Below, in pieces: positions 32,889 through 40,316 of a DNA stretch of 64,000 nt. The notes beneath the pieces are model-generated. The model was given only the letters and a program-made list of their open reading frames with translations, was not told where the DNA came from and made no database searches. This stretch comes from Fumia xinanensis. Its GTDB lineage: Bacteria; Bacillota; Clostridia; Oscillospirales; Ruminococcaceae. Each line of letters opens with the position of its first letter. The stretch's first letter is position 1. Made by a program: the position numbers and the translations under genes. Location: positions 1 through 64,000 of the forward strand of contig NZ_JACRSV010000002.1 in NCBI RefSeq assembly GCF_014384905.1, in the 5' to 3' direction.

Positions 32889-35159
32889 ATGAAACAACAT
32901 TTACTGAAGATTATCAGCGCGGGACTATCCTTGTGCCTGCTTTTAAGCAGTTGCGGAGGCGGCAGTCAAAAATCTGATAAACCCATGGGGCGCTATGTAG
33001 AAGAGCAGATCCACGAGTTCGACGACACCGGACGGATGTGCGGCATAAAACTAAAAGAAAACGGGGACATTAGCTTTTATTATTCCCTATACAGTATGGA
33101 TGGGACTCCTGGACACATCCTCAGCGGAGTTCTTTCAAAAGGCGGCAGCAATATCGAGACTGCCAAGGTGGAGTGGCTGAGCGAATTGGCTCAGGACGGC
33201 AACAACGTCAATGATATTGCCCAAGGGCCGGACGGGGCTGTTTACGCCATTTACCAGGATGCGCAAAATGAGCCTCATCTCGTGAAATCTACAGACGGAA
33301 AAACATTTAATGAAATTTTGATTCCCGAATGGAAGCAGAAAGGCAAATCCGAAGGAGAGTCTGGGACGCCGGGTTCCTTTACGGTGACAAACGGAAGCGT
33401 CAGCTTGGCCGACGAAGGGGAAGATGGCGAAATTTCATTTGCCGGTTCGGACAGCATTTCGCCCGAAAACCTCTTTGTGCTGGAAAACGGCGATTTCCTT
33501 ATCTCTTATCCCTACAGCGGCGGAGAAATCTGTCGTTACAGCGGCGCAGACGGCGGTCTTTTGCAGAAATTTGCCATGGGAGGCCGGCAAGTAGCGGTAT
33601 ATCAGAACACCTTAATCACCTTGAATAGTGATATGTCCAAAATCGTGGAATATGACCTGGAATCCGGCAATATAAGCCATGAATACGAGTACGACGGTAT
33701 CTCCTGGGGCACTTATCTGGGAATCGACAAGGATGGCATATTTGTGGCGGATTCGAGCGGCCTGAGCCGTATTTCCAACGGTGGAAGCATTTGGGAACGG
33801 GTCATCGACGGGGGCTTAACATCGATGAATATTCCCACCATGGCGCTTTGGCAGATGATTTCCGACGAAACCGGCGTCTATTACGGCATTTTTATAGATA
33901 GCGGTGACGACTCCAAAACCCAGGTTATGAAGTATACATACAGTGCCGACACCCCTACCAGCCCTGACACTGAGCTGACTATTTTCGGCCTCAAACGGAA
34001 TACCACCATCCGGCAGGCAATCGGCGAATTCCAGCGTCAAAATCCAAACGTCCGCATCAACTACCGAGTGGCAATGGAGGACGACTCTTCCGTGACGGTG
34101 GAAGACGTCATAAAAGCGCTGAACACCGAATTGCTGGCGGGCAAAGCCCCCGATTTGCTGCTGCTGGACGGACTGCCGGTAGAATCTTACATTGAAAAAG
34201 GCGTACTGGCAGATATCAGCGGCCTCGTCAAAGACTTGACCGGGTCGGAAGGATTGTATGCCAATTTGATGAGAGCTTTTGAGCGGGAGGGAAAAGTTTA
34301 CGGTGTGCCGTCCCGATTTACCATTCCCGTAATGGTCGGGGACAATTCTGCGATGGATTCCCTGCAGTCCCTGACTGACGCGGCCAATCAGGCAAAACCC
34401 TTCGATCCCGATACCGTCCAGACTTTCCGTACACCGGACAGCGTTGCCGGGGAAAGCCTTCTGTCTGAATATTACGACTACTTTGTTAACGACTGGCTTT
34501 CCGGCAAAAACATCGATGAAGCAAAACTCACTTCTTTCCTGACGGATATCCAGAATCTCTATCAAAACGCAAAAGCTTCTGGTGGTGAGAGCGGCATGAG
34601 CGGCGCCGTGATGATTTCCTCCACGACAGCAGACGGAAACGGCGAAATTGTGCCCATGGGGGCTATGGACGTTGGACAGGGCAAGGTAAAAACCGATATT
34701 GAGCAGATCAACGGCCTGGCGACTCTGGGCTTTATTTTCCGAAATATTCAAGATGTGGAGAACGTTGGAATACGCTCTTTGTTTGGTAAAAACGAATATA
34801 CGCCCCAGTGCAGCATCGGCGTCGTCTCTTCCGGAAAACAGCAGGAATTGGCAAAAGAGTTTGTCAAGACGCTCCTCTCCGCCAGGGTTCAGGATCAAAA
34901 TCTGGGCGATGGCCTGCCTGTAAATGAAAAGTCCATGCAGAAGGGCTTTGACAGGTTTATCAAAGACATGGAATTGGAGCAGGGGAAAGATTTGGGCTTT
35001 ATGGAACTCTGCAACAACCTCACAACCCCTATCGCTGTGGACTATGTGGTCAAAGAAACAGTCCTCGCTTTAGAAAGCGATATTCTCAAGGGGACACTGG
35101 CCCCTCAGGAAGCGGCGAAAAAGATTATTGAAAATACAGAAATCTATCGATCGGAGTGA
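32889..35159 (+). CDS. Long extracellular solute-binding lipoprotein
   Basis: A 756-residue lipoprotein: signal peptide with lipobox LLLSSC (Cys near residue 19). Residues ~40-350 read like a repeated beta-sheet (propeller-like) domain: LVKSTDGKTFNEI, NDIAQGPDGAVYAIY, LFVLENGDFLISYPYSGGEICRYS. Residues ~365-756 form a family-1 sugar-type binding protein: LTIFGLKRNTTIRQAIGEFQRQNPN, LLAGKAPDLLLLDG, GVLADISGLV. About twice the usual length. Start at ATG 32889, seven bases after AAGGAG. First gene of a five-gene operon. Likely feeds the permeases at 38384-40158; ligand unknown. Confidence 0.82.
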   Translation: MKQHLLKIISAGLSLCLLLSSCGGGSQKSDKPMGRYVEEQIHEFDDTGRMCGIKLKENGDISFYYSLYSMDGTPGHILSGVLSKGGSNIETAKVEWLSELAQDGNNVNDIAQGPDGAVYAIYQDAQNEPHLVKSTDGKTFNEILIPEWKQKGKSEGESGTPGSFTVTNGSVSLADEGEDGEISFAGSDSISPENLFVLENGDFLISYPYSGGEICRYSGADGGLLQKFAMGGRQVAVYQNTLITLNSDMSKIVEYDLESGNISHEYEYDGISWGTYLGIDKDGIFVADSSGLSRISNGGSIWERVIDGGLTSMNIPTMALWQMISDETGVYYGIFIDSGDDSKTQVMKYTYSADTPTSPDTELTIFGLKRNTTIRQAIGEFQRQNPNVRINYRVAMEDDSSVTVEDVIKALNTELLAGKAPDLLLLDGLPVESYIEKGVLADISGLVKDLTGSEGLYANLMRAFEREGKVYGVPSRFTIPVMVGDNSAMDSLQSLTDAANQAKPFDPDTVQTFRTPDSVAGESLLSEYYDYFVNDWLSGKNIDEAKLTSFLTDIQNLYQNAKASGGESGMSGAVMISSTTADGNGEIVPMGAMDVGQGKVKTDIEQINGLATLGFIFRNIQDVENVGIRSLFGKNEYTPQCSIGVVSSGKQQELAKEFVKTLLSARVQDQNLGDGLPVNEKSMQKGFDRFIKDMELEQGKDLGFMELCNNLTTPIAVDYVVKETVLALESDILKGTLAPQEAAKKIIENTEIYRSE

Positions 35160-35164
35160 TAAAA

Positions 35165-37177
35165 ATGCGGTTTTCACTGGCTGAAAAACTGCAAAAACAG
35201 CTGTCCCGGGAAAAGGTGAGGCTGGAGACGGGGGAACGCCCCCCGTCCCGGTTTAAGGAGCAGACACAGAGAACGGCTGTCAAGGCGCTGGCGATTTTTT
35301 TTGCCCTGATGCTGCTCCTCACTATTTTTTCCAGAATGGCGGAAGGGGCAACCGTGGCAAAAGTAGGTGCCGAGGGCGTTCAGAGCGGCATTCTCACCGA
35401 CCGGGTCAACGCGTCGGGAAATATCGAGGCGCTGGGGGACGTGAATGTGAACCTTCCGGCCGGCCTCGACGTGGAAAAGATACAGGCCGCCGCGGGACAG
35501 CAGGTAAAAAAGGGCGATCCACTGATACAGCTCAATACAGAGCAGGTGCAGGAAAAGCTCGAGAGCCTCCGGCAGGAGATCAGCTTGCTTGACCTGAAAA
35601 TCCAGAGTGCTGACAAAGGAAACACCAGCGAGAGTGCTGCGCTCATCGCTGAAGCGAAACTCACTCTCCAAAACGCTCGGGAGGACTATGAAACTGCTAA
35701 GGAAAACGGCCAGCGGACTGTTCAGAGGGCCGAGGAGGACCTCAAAGAAGCGGAAGACGCGCTGGAAAAGGCAAAGGCCGAGCTGACAGACATCGAGTCC
35801 AAAGCGCTGAAAGAACGGGTCAAAAAAGCGGAAGAGGAGCTGGAGGCGGCGCAGGAAGCGTTGGAGGCCGCCAAGGAATCCCGCCAGGACGCTATCGATT
35901 CGGCCGAGGCCGGCATCGAAAACGCCAAACAGGCCGGAGCTGGCCAAAGCCAGGCTTACAGCCATGCGGAAGCACAGCTGAATCGGGCGATGGATACTTT
36001 GGACGCGGCAAAAAGTGAACTGAAAAGAGCCCAGGAATCCGGCGACGCGGATGCCATCGCGGCGGCGAAGGACGCTGTGGACAGTGCCTTCCAAAGCTAT
36101 GAGGACGCAAAACGGGCTTTGGACGCGGCGGAAGAGGGTATGTCAAGCTCCGGGCAGAGCGTCAGCAAAGCCCGGGAAGAGCTGAAAAGAGTGACGGCCC
36201 GCTGGGACAAAAAAGTAGAAAAGGCAGAGGCGGACGCCGCGGAAAAAGAAGAGCTTCTCAGCAAGGCGAAAACGGATAAGGATGTAAGCGAAGAGGCAAG
36301 CGTCATCGCGGGGAAGAATGCGATTGATTCGGCAGAACAGGGCGTTAAAAACGCAAAGCGGGCAGTTGAGGACGCGGGGATCGGATTGGAAACCCAGCTC
36401 GTTTCCGCAAAACGGTCGGTGGACAGCGCCGACCGGGGCGTGACCCAAGCGGAAAACAAGGCGGATTCTGAGCGGAAATCCAGCATGGAAAACCGTCAGC
36501 AGGCTCAGATTGAAAAATTAGGCTACCTGTCAGAGCGGCGTGTGAAAGAAAAAGAACTGGAAGCGCTGGAAATGCTTGCCGAAAACGATGGAATCCTCGT
36601 CTCTCCCATCGACGGAAGCGTCGTGACGATTTTGGGCGAGACAGGGATCACACAGGAAGGCCAGAAGCTGGCGGTGATTTCCCGGAAGGACAGGGGATTT
36701 GCCTTCACTGCCAAGCTTCCGGAAAAAGAGGCCCAGAACCTGCGCGTGGGCGACAAGGGAAAACTCAGCTACACCGCCGACGGCAAAAGTGGGACAGCCG
36801 ACGCGACAGTTACCGCCGTCAGCCCCACCGACGAGGAAGGCAATGTGACCGTGACGGCCCATTTAGGAGAAGGAAACTTTAGTGTGGGAACGGCCTCGAT
36901 GGAAATCACCCGGCAAAGCAAGCAGTATTGGAGCGTTCTGCCCCTTTCCGCTCTGCGTAATGACGCAAAGGGTGATTTCGTACTGGTCATGCAGGAAAAG
37001 AAAACCGTCATGGGCAATGTCCAGACTGCGGTGCGGATTCCGGTCCAAGTTGTGGATAAGGACAGTGAAAAAATGGCGGTAGAGAGCAGCCTGATGCCGG
37101 AGGACAAAGTTATCACCGACAGTAACAAACCGATTTCAGAAGGGGATAAGGTGCGTCTCAATGGCAAAGATCAATAA
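35165..37177 (+). CDS. HlyD-type membrane-fusion/adaptor protein with long coiled coil
   Basis: A 670-residue protein: one membrane helix near residues 37-55 (ALAIFFALMLLLTIFS), a split lipoyl/barrel-sandwich domain (GNIEALGDVNVNLPAGLDVEKIQAAAGQQVKKGDPLIQL ... GILVSPIDGSVVTILGETG), a very long Ala/Glu/Lys coiled coil in between (about residues 105-470), then a beta-barrel and membrane-proximal domain. This is the adaptor of MacAB-like and HlyD-like exporters. In Gram-positive bacteria such proteins accompany MacB-type ABC permeases. It starts six bases after the binding-protein stop; ATG 35165, GGAG upstream. Confidence 0.83.
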   Translation: MRFSLAEKLQKQLSREKVRLETGERPPSRFKEQTQRTAVKALAIFFALMLLLTIFSRMAEGATVAKVGAEGVQSGILTDRVNASGNIEALGDVNVNLPAGLDVEKIQAAAGQQVKKGDPLIQLNTEQVQEKLESLRQEISLLDLKIQSADKGNTSESAALIAEAKLTLQNAREDYETAKENGQRTVQRAEEDLKEAEDALEKAKAELTDIESKALKERVKKAEEELEAAQEALEAAKESRQDAIDSAEAGIENAKQAGAGQSQAYSHAEAQLNRAMDTLDAAKSELKRAQESGDADAIAAAKDAVDSAFQSYEDAKRALDAAEEGMSSSGQSVSKAREELKRVTARWDKKVEKAEADAAEKEELLSKAKTDKDVSEEASVIAGKNAIDSAEQGVKNAKRAVEDAGIGLETQLVSAKRSVDSADRGVTQAENKADSERKSSMENRQQAQIEKLGYLSERRVKEKELEALEMLAENDGILVSPIDGSVVTILGETGITQEGQKLAVISRKDRGFAFTAKLPEKEAQNLRVGDKGKLSYTADGKSGTADATVTAVSPTDEEGNVTVTAHLGEGNFSVGTASMEITRQSKQYWSVLPLSALRNDAKGDFVLVMQEKKTVMGNVQTAVRIPVQVVDKDSEKMAVESSLMPEDKVITDSNKPISEGDKVRLNGKDQ

Positions 37178-38387
37178 ACAAGTGTCCTCACTGATTCTTC
37201 TTCTGTTGCTGGTCATATGTTGGAGCGGGAACCTGACCTTAAGGCAAAGGCTTACCGGCCTGTCGGGGGACGTGAGCGTCCGGTATGTGGAAGGGGCGGG
37301 CGTCAGTCCCGCTCAGGTGAGCCGGGCTGTCCGATACGGGAAAGAGGATGGGAACGATTCTTTTCCGGAGCTGACCCTATGGAGGGAAAAGCGGAATCAG
37401 CCCCTGTCCGATGGGACGTTTCGATCCGGCATCGCCGATGTCTTGGAATTTTTCGGCGACGGCGGTTCGCTGATGCCGGTATCGATGTCTAGGGGCAGCC
37501 TGCCCGCGAAAGGGGATTTCCAGGGCTGCGCTGTGAGCAAGGATGTGGCCCAGTCACTGTGGGGAAGCGGCGATGTGCTGGGGAAAACCCTCGTCTACAA
37601 CGGAGTATCTTACACTGTACGGGGCGTGTTCGAGGGCTGTAAAAATTTGGTGTTCGTCCAGGGCGGGGCGGACGATGAAGACCTTTATCCCGCCCTGCTC
37701 CTCACCTTTACGGAAGGCGGGAGCAATATGGTTGAGGACGCCCGGAATTTTATGACCCGGTACAGTTTACCGATAGGCGATATTCTGGATATGTCGCTGC
37801 TTTTGTGGCTCGTCAACTTTTTATCGGCACTTCCTGCCGCGGTTCTTGTGATTTGGCTCGTCTACCGGCTGCTGCGGCAATGTTTCCGCCTCCGATTTAC
37901 ACCGCTGCTCTTCATCGCTTTTTTAGTTCTGGCTGGGGGGGCGATTTTTCTCTCCGCTTGGGCTGGAAACCTTATGGGCTTGCCTCAAAATCTGATTCCC
38001 ACCAAATGGTCGGATTTCGACTACTGGGGAAAACTGTTTCAAAACTCGAGTAACAGCCTGGGCACGGCACTCCGACTGTCGCTTACGGCGCGGGATATGC
38101 AAGTTTGGTCGGCCGCTTTGACGGGAACGCTTCTTTCGGTGACAGGGGCGGTGCTGTCGGTGCCGATGGTGCGCCGCCTGAGAGCTCGGAGCCTCAACGG
38201 GCTGGGCCTCGGCTGCGGAATTTGGTTCGCGGCGGCATTTGGCGCGTCTCTTTTTTCCGGTGCGGTCGGCGGCGTTTCTCAAAACAGAGGATTCTGGCTG
38301 GCGGTTCCAGCCATTTTAATCAGTTTATATGCTGTCGGCCTGTTTGAATCGCATTTAACATTTAATGAGAAAGGGGGAATTGGATGA
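37161..38387 (+). CDS. MacB-like periplasmic-core membrane protein
   Basis: A 408-residue protein: N-terminal helix (VSSLILLLLLVICW), then an extracytoplasmic domain of the MacB_PCD kind, with GCAVSKDVAQSLWGSGDVLGKTLVYNGVSYTVRGVFEG near residues 115-155, and five or so C-terminal helices (from residue ~215). Unlike true MacB/FtsX permeases it has no FtsX domain pattern I can identify and no ATPase is encoded beside it. It overlaps the adaptor by 17 bases and the next permease by four. Function inferred only: a partner of the adaptor. Confidence 0.65.
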   Translation: MAKINKQVSSLILLLLLVICWSGNLTLRQRLTGLSGDVSVRYVEGAGVSPAQVSRAVRYGKEDGNDSFPELTLWREKRNQPLSDGTFRSGIADVLEFFGDGGSLMPVSMSRGSLPAKGDFQGCAVSKDVAQSLWGSGDVLGKTLVYNGVSYTVRGVFEGCKNLVFVQGGADDEDLYPALLLTFTEGGSNMVEDARNFMTRYSLPIGDILDMSLLLWLVNFLSALPAAVLVIWLVYRLLRQCFRLRFTPLLFIAFLVLAGGAIFLSAWAGNLMGLPQNLIPTKWSDFDYWGKLFQNSSNSLGTALRLSLTARDMQVWSAALTGTLLSVTGAVLSVPMVRRLRARSLNGLGLGCGIWFAAAFGASLFSGAVGGVSQNRGFWLAVPAILISLYAVGLFESHLTFNEKGGIG

Positions 38388-39313
38388 AGATGAGCTTGGC
38401 ACCGAGAATCCGGGTGGCAGCGGAACGAATCTTCCGGCAGAAGGAAGCTGAAAACGGAAGGCTGGCCGGTAAAAAGCGGGACTTCGTCCCTTATATTTTT
38501 CTCGCCCCCAGCTTCGTATTGGTGACGGTCTTTATTCTGATTCCTTTCATTGATGTCGTCCGCCGCTCCTTTTTTTCGGCTATGAGCAACCAGTTTGTGG
38601 GACTGAAAAACTATATTGTCTTGTTTCATAACGATGCTTTTCGGCTGGCCGGGTGGAACACCATCAAATTTACATTGGTATGCATTCCGATTCTGCTCAT
38701 ATTTTCCCTGCTGCTGGCATTGATTGTCAGTGCTTTCAAAGAACAGCGTGGCGTTTTCAAAACTTCCTTTTTACTCCCTATGGCCATTCCGGTGGCGTCC
38801 ATTGTGCTGCTCTGGAAGGCGGTGTTTGAAAAGCAGGGGCTTTTAAACGCGGTGCTGGAATGGGCGGGACTTGCTCCCATCGACTGGATTCATTCGGAGT
38901 TCGCTTTTTTCGTGCTGGTGTTCACCTACCTATGGAAAAATGTCGGGTACGACATGGTTTTGTGGCTCTCGGGTATCAGCGGAATCCCACCCGCCCTTTA
39001 TGAGTCGGCGCAGATCGACGGAGCGGGGGCGGTGCAGCGGTTTTTTCGCATCACCCTGCCCAATCTGATGCCGACGGTGTTTACCACCGCAGTGCTTTCG
39101 CTGCTCAACTCCTTTAAGGTGTTCCGGGAGGCCTATCTCATCGCTGGAGCCTACCCCGACAAGAGCATTTACATGCTCCAGCACCTGTTCAACAACTGGT
39201 TTGCCTCTCTGGACATCGATAAAATGTGCGCCGGAGCGGTCGTTATGGCGCTTGTCGTCTTCGCAGTTATCCTGCTGCTGCAAAGGCTTCTTGGAAGGGA
39301 GGAGTCCCAATGA
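38384..39313 (+). CDS. Sugar-type ABC permease (MalF/UgpA family)
   Basis: A 309-residue inner-membrane permease with six hydrophobic helices (first FLAPSFVLVTVFILIPFIDVV near residues 35-60). The EAA coupling loop ESAQIDGAGAVQRFFRITLPNLMP near residues 205-228 contacts the ATPase. It forms a heterodimer with the next gene product. No ATPase is encoded in the operon, so a shared MsmX/UgpC-type ATPase from elsewhere is expected. ATGA overlaps on both sides show coupled translation. Confidence 0.93.
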   Translation: MKMSLAPRIRVAAERIFRQKEAENGRLAGKKRDFVPYIFLAPSFVLVTVFILIPFIDVVRRSFFSAMSNQFVGLKNYIVLFHNDAFRLAGWNTIKFTLVCIPILLIFSLLLALIVSAFKEQRGVFKTSFLLPMAIPVASIVLLWKAVFEKQGLLNAVLEWAGLAPIDWIHSEFAFFVLVFTYLWKNVGYDMVLWLSGISGIPPALYESAQIDGAGAVQRFFRITLPNLMPTVFTTAVLSLLNSFKVFREAYLIAGAYPDKSIYMLQHLFNNWFASLDIDKMCAGAVVMALVVFAVILLLQRLLGREESQ

Positions 39314-40158
39314 AAAAGAGACGGTTTCTCATGGGAGCCCTGCTGCTCCTGCTTGCCTTGACGATTTGGGTGCCTCTCTGGCTGCTGATTTCCGGTTCTT
39401 TTATGGGCTCCCAGGAGATGGGAGAAAATCTGGCTCCGATCCTGAAGACGGGAAAGACCGGCTACGCCCTTTGGCCGCTGCTGCCTCAGTACCCCACCTT
39501 TCGGTCTTATGTGGAGCTGCTGGTGGATTCACCCCAGTTTTTCACCATGTTCTGGAACTCCTGCATTCAGGTTTTCCCGATCATTTTGGGGCAGGTGCTC
39601 ATCGGCGCACCCGCTGCCTGGGCCTTTGGGCGCTACCGGTTTAAAGGCAGGAAAGCGCTGTTTTCCCTCTACATGATTCTCATGATGATGCCCTTTCAGG
39701 TGACGATGGTGTCGAACTATCTTGTTTTGGATAGCCTGCATCTTATCGACACTATATGGAGTATCATCGTACCGGGGGCGGTGTCCACCTTTCCCGTCTT
39801 TGTGATGACGCGTTTTTTTGCCGCCATCCCGGAATCGTTGATGGAAGCGGCTTCGCTGGACGGAGCGGGGGCGCTCCTTACATTCTGGCACATCGGAATC
39901 CCGTTGGGGGCGCCCGGCATTCTCTCCGCTGTGGTGCTGGGATTTCTGGAGTATTGGAACGCGCTGGAGCAGCCGCTGGTCTTTTTGAAAGAACAGACCC
40001 GCTGGCCTTTGTCTCTTTACCTTCCTACTGTGACGACGGACAATGCGGGTGCGTCTATCGTGGCGTCTGTCATTATGCTCATTCCAGCTTTACTGATCTT
40101 TCTGTTCGGTCAGAAGTATCTTGAACAGGGAATCAGCGCGTCGGGACTCAAGGATTAG
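39310..40158 (+). CDS. Sugar-type ABC permease (MalG/UgpE family)
   Basis: A 282-residue permease with six helices. N-terminal FLMGALLLLLALTIWVPLWLLISGSF, EAA loop EAASLDGAGALLTFWHIGIPLGAPG near residues 178-202, end FLFGQKYLEQGISASGLKD typical of MalG. ATG 39310 overlaps the stop of the MalF-like gene (ATGA), with GGAAGGGAGGA upstream. Last gene of the operon, followed by a perfect stem terminator. Confidence 0.94.
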   Translation: MKKRRFLMGALLLLLALTIWVPLWLLISGSFMGSQEMGENLAPILKTGKTGYALWPLLPQYPTFRSYVELLVDSPQFFTMFWNSCIQVFPIILGQVLIGAPAAWAFGRYRFKGRKALFSLYMILMMMPFQVTMVSNYLVLDSLHLIDTIWSIIVPGAVSTFPVFVMTRFFAAIPESLMEAASLDGAGALLTFWHIGIPLGAPGILSAVVLGFLEYWNALEQPLVFLKEQTRWPLSLYLPTVTTDNAGASIVASVIMLIPALLIFLFGQKYLEQGISASGLKD

Positions 40159-40187
40159 TTTGAATTTAATAAAATATTTCACACAAA

Positions 40188-40228
40188 CAGGTAAAATTTT
40201 GAAACTTTTTCAAAATTTTACCTGTTTT
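40188..40228 (+). terminator. Terminator of the hybrid ABC operon
   Basis: Perfect 14-base arms CAGGTAAAATTTTG/CAAAATTTTACCTG with a 9-base loop and a TTTTAT tail, 30 bases after the last permease gene. Confidence 0.85.
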
Positions 40229-40316
40229 ATTTATAAATAAAAAATTAGTATATAAAAATGATTATTCTTAATGGACAATGAAATGCGTTTTGCATTCAAA
40301 GAATGGGAGGTACGAA

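Noticed and set aside
33816..34898. 360-codon minus-strand frame
   Set aside because: It is the mirror of the well-supported binding-protein gene, with no ribosome site or recognisable domain.
35174..36094. 306-codon minus-strand frame
   Set aside because: It lies fully inside the adaptor gene; the Ala/Glu-rich coiled-coil codons leave the opposite frames open by chance.
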